Shown: positions 40,050-47,951 of the stretch, piece by piece | How the letters are laid out: the number at the start of each line of letters is the position of its first letter | How positions within the stretch are numbered: position 1 is the stretch's first letter | NCBI GenBank assembly: GCA_963839745.1 | Contig: CAWIWC010000006.1 | Span: forward strand, 124,001 to 188,000 | Direction: 5' to 3' | Source: JAIBJN01 sp963839745 | Lineage (GTDB): Bacteria > Actinomycetota > Thermoleophilia > Gaiellales > Gaiellaceae | DNA: 64,000 nt | Program-made: the position numbers and the translations under genes | Notes under the pieces: generated by a model | What the model was told of the DNA's origin: nothing | Databases searched by the model: none | Seen by the model: only the letters and a program-made list of their open reading frames with translations

Positions 40050-43000
40050 CTAGTCGGCCCTGGAGCTCGAGCTGAACGCCTGCAGCTCGGCCGCGCGGAC
40101 GAAGCTCCGCGACGGAGGGGGCAGAGGCGGAGGCGGAACCACGAGGTTCGAGTCGCAGTCGGCGTTGACCGCTGGGTCGGCGTCCTGGTCACCCTGGAAC
40201 GCCGGCCCGCCGGTGCATTGGGTGGTCTTGACCACGAGGCGCAGGTGCGTGGCCCGCGTGTTCGGGATGTCGAACGACCGCAGGATCATGTGCGGTGCGA
40301 CCGGCCTCGGCGGGTTGCCGGGGAAGGCGTCGGCCGGGCTCGAGTACGCGAGCGAGAAGCCCGCGTCCGTCGCGCAGTCGTCGCCGTCGGTCGCGTCACA
40401 CGCCCAGATCTCGAACTGGCGAACCGCCGTGAAGCGGTTGACATTGTTCGAGAGCAGGACGCTCGCCTGGACGTGGCTGATCCTCTGCGCCGCCGTGCCG
40501 GCAAGGTCGACCGTGACCTTCTTGCCGTCGGCGGACAGGTTGCCCGCCCCGTCGATGTTCCCGGCGGTCGTCCAGGTCGTGTTCTCCGTGTCGTCGATCA
40601 GGTTGCGAAGCTGGGCGGCCTGCGCGGCGGCATCTGCTCCGCTCGTGTCGCCGGTCGCAACGGCTCCTGCGTTGGCGGACGCCCAGTTGTCGGCGAACCG
40701 CAGCGAGATCGTCACGTTCCTACCCTCGCGGATCTGCTCGCGGAAGCGAACGTGGCCGTACCCCGGTGCGGTGGCGACGAACTCGTACGTCCCCGGAGCG
40801 AACCTGGCGACGTTGTCCAGGTTCGGGCCCGTCGTCGCCGGGTCGGTGTCGGCGATCGGCGAGGAGCGGGCCTCGTAGTGCCCGACGAAGATCCGCGCGT
40901 TGACCGGCACGTTCTGGTTGAGCCTCCGCGCCGTGAACGTCACGATCGCGGGAGCCGTCCCGATGGCCTCGAAGTCCGGCGTCGGATCGGTGTCGGTGTT
41001 GGCCGTGGTGTTGGTGCTCGTCGCGTTCCGGCCGAAGCCGTGCCGCGCGAACTCGAGCCACAGCTCCTTCTGGTTCGCCCCGCCAAACCGCATCAGGTCG
41101 GCGGCCAGCTGGGCATCGCGTGCCTGGAGCATGGACGGGTTCGTGGGCATGAGCAGCATCGCGTCGAAGAGGAGCTGAACCCAGCGCCGGTTGCCCGGGC
41201 AGTTCTGCGGAGGCAGCTCGCCCTCGGCGCATGCGATCTGCAGGTCGGTGTCCTCCGGCGGGAACTTGCCGTCGTACTTCGCGCTCAGCGCCTTCCTGAT
41301 GTCGAAGTTGACCTTGCTCCAGATCTCGCCGTCGGCGTGGACCTGCGGCCCCGTGAGGTCGTAGCCCATGTTGCTGAAGTTCAGCGCGTTGATCATGAGC
41401 TGCTTGCTCGGCTGGGGCACGCCGCCCGACATCGGGAAGTTCATCCCGTAGTTGCGGATCGCCCGCACCTTGTTGCCGGTCGCGTACGTCCCGACGGCGT
41501 ACGGGTTCTCGTCGTCGGTCGGCACGAGGTCGTTCCCGTTCAGGTACTCCATCCCCATCAGGTCGCCGTGGCTCTCGCCCATGGCGCCGGCGTGGTGGCC
41601 CGAGCGGAGTCCGCCCTTGCCGATCAGGCGATTCTCGATCAGGTGGCCGTACTCGTGGACGATGACGCCCATGTCGAAGTCGCCGTCCACGCACGGCGCG
41701 TAGAAGGCGCCGGCGACGGACTGCCACATGTACATGTTGGTGAACGCCGTCAGCCCTTCGGGCATCGGGAACATGTTCGCGTTGTCCCGCGCGCCCGCGA
41801 GCACGCCGGCCTGGGCGTTGCCGACCACGGGGTCGTTCTCGCGCCAGGTCTCGGTGAGCCCGAAGTTGACGTCCTGAGCGTTCCAGTTGCGCTCGTTGAA
41901 GCCAAGGAAGTACGCCCAGTCGTGCACCCGGTTGTGCGCCACGAACAGGTTCGTCACCGCTGCCGAGTCGTCCCAGGTGGCCCCCGGGGCTCCCGGCGTA
42001 GGCTCGCAATCCCCGAGGAACCAGTCGTTCGTCCACGGGTACAGGTAGTCGCGGCTCGGGCTCGTCGGCCGGTACCCGGGCGGGCTCGGCACGAACGGAT
42101 GGGCCCAGGACGTTGCAGTGACCGCGTTGTTCCCGATCGTGGTCAACGTCGGAGCGTTCGCCCGGACGTTGTGATCCCACGGGGCACGCGAGGCGAGGTT
42201 GCCGACGACCTTGTCGCAGTCGGCCGCCTCACCGGCGTCCCAGCACCACAGGTCGCGCGTGTCCGTGCTCGGGTTGCCCCACGGGTCGCCCGCGAGCGTG
42301 GCGAGCGGCGGGTTGGCCGGGAACACCTGCCACCGCGCAAGGTACGGATGCGGGGCCGGCGTGTCGTCGATCGTGAACGTGCCGGTGTAGGTCCGCGGCT
42401 CGAGAGGCGTCCCGAAGACGCAGACCTCGGCGAAGTAGTTGCCCGGCGGCACTCCGCCGGTCGGCTCGTACTGAATCGCCTCGGGCGTGAACCCGACGTT
42501 GAGCGAGGTCGCGACCAGCGCCGCATCCCGGTAGAGCCTCAGGAGGATGTCCTGGCCCGGGTTGTCCGCGTTCGCGAACACGCGCAGGAAGCGGACGCCC
42601 GAGCCGACGACGAACGGCCCGTGCCTCGGCGCGCAGCTGTTCGGTGTCGTCAGCAGCGTGCCCGAGAACGGGATCGTCACCGGGACGAGCTCCTGGTCGG
42701 CCAGGTTGAAGACGGCCGGGAAGCGTGCAAGCACCCGGCCATTCCGCGCGTCGACGTAGATGCGATGCGCCTTGCTGGCCTCCCTGTCGACAACCAGAGA
42801 CTCGTAGGCCGGGAGCACGCCGCCCCGCGGCGTCGGGAAGCTCACGAGCTTCACGTGCTGGAGCGATTCGAGCCCGTCGACCTGGAAGGACTCGTAGCCG
42901 GCGGCGTCCCTGGCGGGGGTGACCGCCGCCACCGAAAAGCCGTCACCGGCGGCCTGCGCCGCGTGCGCCAGCCCCTCGGCAGGCGAGAGCTCGATCTCGC

Positions 43001-43526
43001 CGGGTGCGAGCGTCGTCGCGCGCGAGAGCGAGGACGACACGTAGGCAACCCTCCAGCGCTTGGCCGCCGAGCCGGTGATGCCGACCGTGACGAGCCCGCC
43101 CTCCGCCGCCTCGAGGCCCTCGAAGACCTGGCGGAAGTTGACGGCATGGCCGTTGCTCGCCGACAAGCGCGTGTCGGCGTCGAGCACGAGGTTGGACGTC
43201 GAGCGCAGGCCGAGGATGGCCTTGTTCGCGTTCAGCCACGACCGCGCGGCCGCGACGGCATTCGCACCCCTGATGCCCGTCGCGAGGAACTTGCCCCGCT
43301 TGCTCAGCGAAGCCGGCGTTCCGAACTTGTTCCAAATGACAGTTGCGCCTATGCGTTTGGCAGCCGCCCGCTGCGCCGCCGTCGGCGCAGCCACGCCGGT
43401 CCGCACGTCGAACTCGGCCGAGTCGCCGTCGTCGGAGTGCTGCACGACGGAGACGGCCGAGCCCGGGACGAGCATCGCGGCGAGAACGGCTGCGAGAGCG
43501 ACCACGATCCATGGTCGTCGACCCAT
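40050..43526 (-). CDS. Large secreted M36 (fungalysin-type) metalloprotease
   Basis: 1158 residues. Signal peptide (RPWIVVALAAVLAAMLVPGSA), FTP/PepSY-type propeptide (about 90-260, with ARSWLNANKAILGL and VNFRQVFEGLEAAEGGLVTV), an inserted beta domain (residues about 270-390), then the M36 catalytic core: NLFVAHNRVHDWAYFLGFNERNWNAQ, zinc site VIVHEYGHLIENRL (HExxH) and third-ligand helix GAMGESHGDLMGMEYL. The last 270 residues are carbohydrate-binding/adhesion-like beta domains ending in a Pro-rich tail. Family members degrade extracellular protein. Promoter-like elements and a GGGGG ribosome site precede it, and a terminator follows. Confidence 0.93.
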   Translation of the reverse strand: MGRRPWIVVALAAVLAAMLVPGSAVSVVQHSDDGDSAEFDVRTGVAAPTAAQRAAAKRIGATVIWNKFGTPASLSKRGKFLATGIRGANAVAAARSWLNANKAILGLRSTSNLVLDADTRLSASNGHAVNFRQVFEGLEAAEGGLVTVGITGSAAKRWRVAYVSSSLSRATTLAPGEIELSPAEGLAHAAQAAGDGFSVAAVTPARDAAGYESFQVDGLESLQHVKLVSFPTPRGGVLPAYESLVVDREASKAHRIYVDARNGRVLARFPAVFNLADQELVPVTIPFSGTLLTTPNSCAPRHGPFVVGSGVRFLRVFANADNPGQDILLRLYRDAALVATSLNVGFTPEAIQYEPTGGVPPGNYFAEVCVFGTPLEPRTYTGTFTIDDTPAPHPYLARWQVFPANPPLATLAGDPWGNPSTDTRDLWCWDAGEAADCDKVVGNLASRAPWDHNVRANAPTLTTIGNNAVTATSWAHPFVPSPPGYRPTSPSRDYLYPWTNDWFLGDCEPTPGAPGATWDDSAAVTNLFVAHNRVHDWAYFLGFNERNWNAQDVNFGLTETWRENDPVVGNAQAGVLAGARDNANMFPMPEGLTAFTNMYMWQSVAGAFYAPCVDGDFDMGVIVHEYGHLIENRLIGKGGLRSGHHAGAMGESHGDLMGMEYLNGNDLVPTDDENPYAVGTYATGNKVRAIRNYGMNFPMSGGVPQPSKQLMINALNFSNMGYDLTGPQVHADGEIWSKVNFDIRKALSAKYDGKFPPEDTDLQIACAEGELPPQNCPGNRRWVQLLFDAMLLMPTNPSMLQARDAQLAADLMRFGGANQKELWLEFARHGFGRNATSTNTTANTDTDPTPDFEAIGTAPAIVTFTARRLNQNVPVNARIFVGHYEARSSPIADTDPATTGPNLDNVARFAPGTYEFVATAPGYGHVRFREQIREGRNVTISLRFADNWASANAGAVATGDTSGADAAAQAAQLRNLIDDTENTTWTTAGNIDGAGNLSADGKKVTVDLAGTAAQRISHVQASVLLSNNVNRFTAVRQFEIWACDATDGDDCATDAGFSLAYSSPADAFPGNPPRPVAPHMILRSFDIPNTRATHLRLVVKTTQCTGGPAFQGDQDADPAVNADCDSNLVVPPPPLPPPSRSFVRAAELQAFSSSSRAD

Positions 43527-43583
43527 AGCGAATTCCCCCTTTTCCGTTCGACTGACGTTTCGCTTCCCGAGGAGAGCCGGGCG

Positions 43584-43612
43584 ATCTTCCGCCCCATGGC
43601 TACGAATGTCAA
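43584..43612 (-). promoter_or_regulatory. Possible promoter of the M36 protease gene
   Basis: Minus-strand TTGACA (43612-43607), 17-base spacer, GAAGAT (43589-43584), giving a leader of roughly 50 bases before ATG 43526 with AAAGGGGGA as ribosome site. The -10 match is weak. Confidence 0.4.
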
Positions 43613-43640
43613 GGATCCCGGGGCCCTGCCCGGAGGCTCC

Positions 43641-44213
43641 TCAGGAGGGCGTCGAGTAGCCGCGCATCCCGTCGACCAGCAGGCCGTAGAAGGCGTCGGC
43701 GAGAGCGTCCGTGTCCGCGCCCGCCCGCAGCCACGTGAAGGCCCAGTTCGCGGCCGAGAGGAAGAGGAGCGCCGCCAGGTTCTCGTCGAGATCGGAGCGC
43801 AGCTCACCCTGTTCGCGTCCCTCCCGGAAGAGCGCGCGCACGCGCTCCTCGTAGCGCCGCCGCTCGGAGACGAACTGCTCGCGGCGCTCCCCGTCCAGGT
43901 AGCGCCACTCCTGGACGAAGACCGTGGCCAGGTCGATCTGCTCGGCGACGACGCTGAGGTGGCCGCGGAGCGCGAGGCGGATCTTCTCGGTGGGGGGCAG
44001 CTCCTCGGGGATCGCGTCGAGCGCCCCGTGGAAGGCCTCCGCACCCTGGCGCATGGTCTCGAAGAGGAGGTCCTGCTTGCCGTCGATGTGGGCGTAGAGC
44101 GAGCCCTTCTGGACGCCGATGGCCTCAGCGATGGCGCCGATTGACGTGCCGTGGTAGCCCTTCTCGGCGAAGAGGCGGGCGGCCTCGCGGGCAAGCTCCT
44201 CGCGACGGGTCAT
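43641..44213 (-). CDS. TetR-family regulator (PaaR-like)
   Basis: 190 residues. REELAREAARLFAEKGYHGTSIGAIAEAIGVQKGSLYAHIDGKQDLL is a complete TetR helix-turn-helix (residues 4-50); the rest is an all-alpha ligand domain. It is divergent from paaABCD with a 45-base intergenic containing a palindromic site, so it most likely represses the phenylacetate genes and is released by phenylacetyl-CoA as in known PaaR proteins. The effector is an inference from position. Confidence 0.88.
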   Translation of the reverse strand: MTRREELAREAARLFAEKGYHGTSIGAIAEAIGVQKGSLYAHIDGKQDLLFETMRQGAEAFHGALDAIPEELPPTEKIRLALRGHLSVVAEQIDLATVFVQEWRYLDGERREQFVSERRRYEERVRALFREGREQGELRSDLDENLAALLFLSAANWAFTWLRAGADTDALADAFYGLLVDGMRGYSTPS

Positions 44214-44229
44214 GGTAGGCTTCTATCCT

Positions 44230-44239
44230 AACGATCGTT
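44230..44239. promoter_or_regulatory. TetR/PaaR operator candidate
   Basis: AACGATCGTT is a perfect ten-base palindrome and continues on the right as CGG, close to the CGAACGATCGTTCG-type sites of TetR-family phenylacetate regulators. It lies between the divergent tetR and paaA starts. Confidence 0.65.
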
Positions 44240-44258
44240 CGGTTGGGAGGCATTGCCA

Positions 44259-45167
44259 GTGCTCGAGCGGATGACGGACGACGAGTTTCGCGCCTATCTC
44301 GCCGAAGGCGGCCAGGTCGAGACCGGCGACCCGATGCCGGACGACTACCGCAAGGCCCTGATCAAGTTCATCGAGATGCACGGCAACTCGGAGCTCATGG
44401 GCGTCCTGCCCGAGCGCGAGTGGATCCTCCGCGCGCCCACGCTGCAGCGGAAGCTGGCCCTCACCGCCAAGGTGCAGGACGAGGTCGGCCACGGCCAGCT
44501 GATCTACCGCGTCGTCGAGGACCTCGGGAAGCCGCGCGAGGCCTGCTTCGACGACCTGATCGCCGGTAAGACGAAGTTCCACAACGTCTTCCACTACCCG
44601 ACCAAGACCTGGGGCGACGTCGGGGTGATCGCCTGGCTCGTCGACGCCGCGGCGATCATCTCCCAGAAGGCGCTCCTCAAGTGCTCGTACGCGCCGTACG
44701 CACGGATCATGAAGAAGATCTGCTGGGAGGAGTCGTTCCACATCCTCCACGGCCGCGACGTCGTGCTCACGATGATGACCGGCACCGACGAGCAGCGCGA
44801 GCTCGTCCAGGAGGCGCTCGACCGCTGGTGGGGTCCGCTCATGCAGTTCCACGGCAATCCCACCCCGGCCGAGGACGACCCGATGTACCAGTGGCGGATC
44901 AAGAGCCAGGCGAACGAGGACGCGCGCCAGCAGTTCCTCGACGGGTACGTCGACCAGATCTGGGAGCTCGGCCTCACCGTTCCCGACCCGGCGCTCCGCA
45001 AGGACGAGAAGACCGGCGTCTGGCACTACTCGGAGCCCGACTGGGACGAGCTCAAGTGGGTCGTCACCGGCCACGGCCCCGCGACGGAGCGGCGCCTCGG
45101 CCTCCGGCGCGCCTCGCGCGACGAGACGGCCTGGGTGCGCCGGGCGGTCCTCGCCGACGCGGCGTGA
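44259..45167 (+). CDS. paaA: 1,2-phenylacetyl-CoA epoxidase subunit A
   Basis: 302 residues. Ferritin-like di-iron catalytic subunit: carboxylate/His residues in KVQDEVGHGQLIYRVVEDLG (E-x-x-H, about 75) and ICWEESFHILHGRDVVL (E-x-x-x-H, about 160), with GKTKFHNVFHYPTKTWGDVG and MQFHGNP typical of PaaA. It oxygenates phenylacetyl-CoA to the ring epoxide. Start: GTG 44259 lies eight bases after GGGAGG; the TTG at 44253 is too close. GTGA overlap with paaB. Confidence 0.95.
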   Translation: MLERMTDDEFRAYLAEGGQVETGDPMPDDYRKALIKFIEMHGNSELMGVLPEREWILRAPTLQRKLALTAKVQDEVGHGQLIYRVVEDLGKPREACFDDLIAGKTKFHNVFHYPTKTWGDVGVIAWLVDAAAIISQKALLKCSYAPYARIMKKICWEESFHILHGRDVVLTMMTGTDEQRELVQEALDRWWGPLMQFHGNPTPAEDDPMYQWRIKSQANEDARQQFLDGYVDQIWELGLTVPDPALRKDEKTGVWHYSEPDWDELKWVVTGHGPATERRLGLRRASRDETAWVRRAVLADAA

Positions 45168-45442
45168 TCTGGGAGGTCTTCCGCCAGGAGCGCGAGGGCC
45201 AGCCGTTCCAGCACGGAGGGTCGCTCGAGGCGCCCAACCTCGAGTTCGCAGAGGCCTACGCCGTCGAGTTCTACGGCCGGCGCGCCGAGTCGGTCGCGCT
45301 CTGGGTCGTCCCGCGCGACTCGATTCGGGAGATCGAGGAGCCCTACGTCGCCGATGTCTTCGACCGCGACTACCGGCGTGTGGACGGCTATTCGCTCAAG
45401 GTCAAGCTCAGGGAAGCGCGTGAACGCGCAGGCACCTCCTAG
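45164..45442 (+). CDS. paaB: 1,2-phenylacetyl-CoA epoxidase subunit B
   Basis: 92 residues, the usual PaaB length. IWEVFRQEREGQPFQHGGSLEAPNLEFAEAYAVEFYGRR is the family signature. PaaB is a small structural subunit of the PaaABCE monooxygenase. GTG start overlaps the paaA stop; its 3' end overlaps paaC by 23 bases. YSLKVKLREARER gives a normal end. Confidence 0.92.
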   Translation: MIWEVFRQEREGQPFQHGGSLEAPNLEFAEAYAVEFYGRRAESVALWVVPRDSIREIEEPYVADVFDRDYRRVDGYSLKVKLREARERAGTS

Positions 45443-46080
45443 CGCCGCCGTCGAGGCCGTCCTCGCCTTCGCCGACGACGAGCTCGTCCTCGGCTGGCGG
45501 GATTCCGAGTGGACCGGTGTCGCACCGTTCCTCGAAGAGGATGTCGCGTTCTCCTCGATCGCGCAGGGCGAGATCGGCCACGCGCGCGCGCTCTACGAGC
45601 TGGTCGCCGGCGTGCAGGGCGGCGACGCGGACGCGCTCGCCTTCGACCGCCCGCCGGAGGAGTACCGGTGCGCGCCCTTCGTCGAGCTGCAGCTGGTCGG
45701 CGACTGGGCCGCGACGATCGCGCGCCACGGGCTCTACGAGACCGCCGACGCGATCCGCGTCAAGGCGCTCATGAGCTCCGACTGGCCCGAGCTCGCCGGG
45801 CTCGCGGCGAAGATGGACCGCGAGGAGCACTACCACCGCATGCACGCACGCATGTGGATGGAGAAGCTCGGAGGGAAACGAGCAGTTCGAGGCGGCGTTC
45901 GCCGAGCTCTGGCCCTACGCGCTCGGCGTGCTCGAGCCGTCGCAGCGCGGCGAGCTGGCGAAGCTGGTCGGCCGCGACGAGGTCGACGCGGTCGAGCGCG
46001 GCTCGCACGCCGCCGGCTTCGCGGAGCTGCACGAGGAGATGACCATGGTGCGCCGCTCGATCCCGGGTGCGGCATGGTGA
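45420..46080 (+). pseudogene. paaC: 1,2-phenylacetyl-CoA epoxidase subunit C with a one-base frameshift
   Basis: PaaC is readable in two frames. From GTG 45420 the frame gives EAVLAFADDELVLGWRDSEWTGVAPFLEEDVAFSSIAQGEIGHARALYEL ... REEHYHRMHARMWMEKLGG, then turns arginine-rich. From about 45875 the next frame gives NEQFEAAFAELWPYALGVLE ... HAAGFAELHEEMTMVRRSIP and stops at TGA 46078, overlapping paaD. The junction is GGAGGGAAACGAG (45870-45882): one extra base there restores a 219-residue protein of normal PaaC length (661 bases = 220 codons plus one). As written, the first frame runs on in phase into paaD without a stop. Confidence 0.85.
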
Positions 46081-46559
46081 CCGCCGAGAAGGTCTGGGCG
46101 GCGCTCGCCGAGCTGCCCGACCCCGAGATCCCCGTGATCTCCCTGGTCGACCTGGGGGTCGTGCGCGAGGTGGAGGTCGAAGGCGAGCGCGTGCGGGTCG
46201 AGTTCACGCCGACGTTCCTCGGCTGCCCGGCCCAGGAGGTCATGCGCGACCAGATGGCCGACGCCGTGCGGGCGCTCGGCGCCGAGCCGGAGATCGACGT
46301 CGTCCTCGACGACTCCTGGTCGACCGATCGGATCACGCCCGAGGGCCGCCGCAAGCTGGAGGAGTCCGGTTTCGCCCCTCCGGGCCCGCGGACAGCGACC
46401 GGCCCGACGCTCGTGCAGCTCGAGGCGCATGCCTTCCGCTGCCCGTACTGCGGCTCCTCGGACACGCGCCTCGAGAACCTGTTCGGCCCCACGCCGTGCC
46501 GCTCGATCCGCTACTGCGAGAGCTGCCGGCAGCCGTTCGAGCAGTTCAAGACGATCTAG
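46077..46559 (+). CDS. paaD: PaaD, MIP18/DUF59-type iron-sulfur assembly factor
   Basis: 160 residues. An N-terminal DUF59 domain (VWAALAELPDPEIPVISLVDLGVVREV, EFTPTFLGCPAQEVM) is followed by a zinc-ribbon-like C-terminus with CPYCGSSDTRLENLFGPTPC and CESCRQPFEQFK. PaaD is needed for maturation of the phenylacetyl-CoA epoxidase, probably iron-sulfur insertion into PaaE, whose gene is not in this stretch. GTG 46077 overlaps the paaC stop as GTGA; ATG 46074 is the alternative. Its TAG stop forms a CTAG with the convergent gene's stop. Confidence 0.93.
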   Translation: MTAEKVWAALAELPDPEIPVISLVDLGVVREVEVEGERVRVEFTPTFLGCPAQEVMRDQMADAVRALGAEPEIDVVLDDSWSTDRITPEGRRKLEESGFAPPGPRTATGPTLVQLEAHAFRCPYCGSSDTRLENLFGPTPCRSIRYCESCRQPFEQFKTI

Positions 46560-47506
46560 GGAGTTTCTTTCTCAGGGCGGATGAGAGGCGCCGTCACCAC
46601 GACGGGCACGTTCACTGCGGGCGCGGCGTCGGGATGCGCCACCGTGTGCGTCCCGGGCTGGAAGTAGCGGATCGGGAAGACGTTCAGGAGCGTCGTGCCG
46701 TTCTTGCCCAGCACGAACCGTCGGTTGGGATCGAGGTCTCGATCGCCCGGCACCTCGAGCGGCGCGCCGGCCTGGTCGTAGAGGAGGACGTCGTGGAGGA
46801 GCTGCCCGTTCCGTCCGTACGGGTAGATGTTGGTGATGGGGACTCCGTCGAGGGCGAGCCCGTCGGTAGGCGCTTCGACGAAAGCGACCGCCTGCGGGCT
46901 TCCCCACGTGGCGTTGTCGACCTCCACGAGAACGGCCCACAGCGCCACGACGAGCGCGAGGTTGGCGACGACGGCAAGACGCGACCTGATCTCACGGCGC
47001 CGCATGAAGAGGCCGACCGCGACCGACGCCGCGACGCCGAGAGCGACCAGCGCGACTCCGAGCGCGGCGCTCCCGTTGAAGCGCGGGACGAACGGGTAGC
47101 GCTCCGCCCAGCCGGTCCCGAGCCAGACCGCGAGGATCCCGACGGCCGCGTAGCCTCGGGCCACCCACCAGATCGGCGCGAGGTCGCGTGCGAGCGAGAG
47201 GATGCGGCGCCAAGCCGGGTGCCGAGCCGCGCGGCCGGCGAGCGAACGCAGACCCCCGTGCTCCGCGCGCTGAGCAGTCGAAGCGACATGGAAGCCTGCC
47301 GCCTCGCGCAGCTCGGCGGCGAACTCCTCGGGTGGGCCCAGGCGAGCCGCCACGGGCGCGTCGCTGTCCCCGGCCGCATCGGCGATCGATGCCTCGACCT
47401 CGAGGAGAAGGTCGTCGCGCTCGTCGGCGGGGAGGTCGGCCAGCGCGTCGCGGACGGCGCCGACGTAGCGGCCGACATCGTCCGGAGCGGTCGTCGCGCC
47501 GTTCAT
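46556..47506 (-). CDS. HAAS/DUF1700-type membrane protein
   Basis: 316 residues. Residues 1-75 (VGRYVGAVRDALADLPADERDDLLLEVEASIADA... RLGPPEEFAAELREAAG) are the HAAS domain of DUF1700-like proteins that accompany PadR regulators. Four membrane helices occur at about 105-200 and 160-190, and a C-terminal 110-residue extracytoplasmic domain follows. In such pairs the membrane protein is thought to sense or signal to PadR-controlled genes. Its GTG/ATG start overlaps the PadR gene stop by four bases. Confidence 0.85.
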   Translation of the reverse strand: MNGATTAPDDVGRYVGAVRDALADLPADERDDLLLEVEASIADAAGDSDAPVAARLGPPEEFAAELREAAGFHVASTAQRAEHGGLRSLAGRAARHPAWRRILSLARDLAPIWWVARGYAAVGILAVWLGTGWAERYPFVPRFNGSAALGVALVALGVAASVAVGLFMRRREIRSRLAVVANLALVVALWAVLVEVDNATWGSPQAVAFVEAPTDGLALDGVPITNIYPYGRNGQLLHDVLLYDQAGAPLEVPGDRDLDPNRRFVLGKNGTTLLNVFPIRYFQPGTHTVAHPDAAPAVNVPVVVTAPLIRPEKETP

Positions 47507-47838
47507 GCGGTCACCTCCAGTTCGGTCTTGAGCAGGCTAGAAAGCGTGCGCGAAAAATCGGCCCAGACCGCTCGCGCCTCCTCGAGCTGGCCGCGGCCCC
47601 GGTCCGTCATGCCGTAGTAGCGGCGGTGTGGGCCTTCGTCCGAGGGCATGACATAGGACGTCAAGGCGCCTGACCGGTAGAGACGCCGGAGCGTCCCGTA
47701 CACCGACGCGTCGCCCACCTCGGTCATGCCCGCAGTGCGCAGGCGGCGAAGGACGTCGTAGCCGTAGCCGTCGTTCTCCGCGACGACCGCGAGGACGGCG
47801 GCGTCGAGGGCCCCGCGCAGAAGCTGGCTCTGGTCCAT
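47503..47838 (-). CDS. PadR-family transcriptional regulator
   Basis: 111 residues. LRGALDAAVLAVVAENDGYGYDVLRRLRTAGMTEVGDASVYGTLRRLYRSGALTSY is the winged helix of PadR with the conserved G-Y-G and Y-x-x-L-x-R-L elements; PHRRYYGMTDRGRGQLEEARAVWADF completes it. Small two-domain PadR (subfamily 2). It heads the PadR-HAAS pair. An inverted repeat upstream (47848-47870) is its likely site. Confidence 0.92.
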   Translation of the reverse strand: MDQSQLLRGALDAAVLAVVAENDGYGYDVLRRLRTAGMTEVGDASVYGTLRRLYRSGALTSYVMPSDEGPHRRYYGMTDRGRGQLEEARAVWADFSRTLSSLLKTELEVTA

Positions 47839-47847
47839 TACGACGAG

Positions 47848-47870
47848 ACTACTACACTATGCGCAGTAGT
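47848..47870. promoter_or_regulatory. PadR operator candidate
   Basis: ACTACT (47848-47853) and AGTAGT (47865-47870) form a six-base inverted repeat with an 11-base centre, ten bases upstream of the padR start. It overlaps TA-rich promoter-like sequence. Confidence 0.45.
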
Positions 47871-47951
47871 GCAAGGCGAACATTAGCCGCAAGGCAACTC
47901 TGCCTAACCCGCGGCCGAGCTCGGGCGGCGCCATCCCCCGCCCTGGCGAGA

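Noticed and set aside
45870..45882. Programmed +1 frameshift in paaC
   Set aside because: No known slippery site or downstream structure; four other genes show similar single-base indels, so error or decay is simpler. Kept only as a test option.
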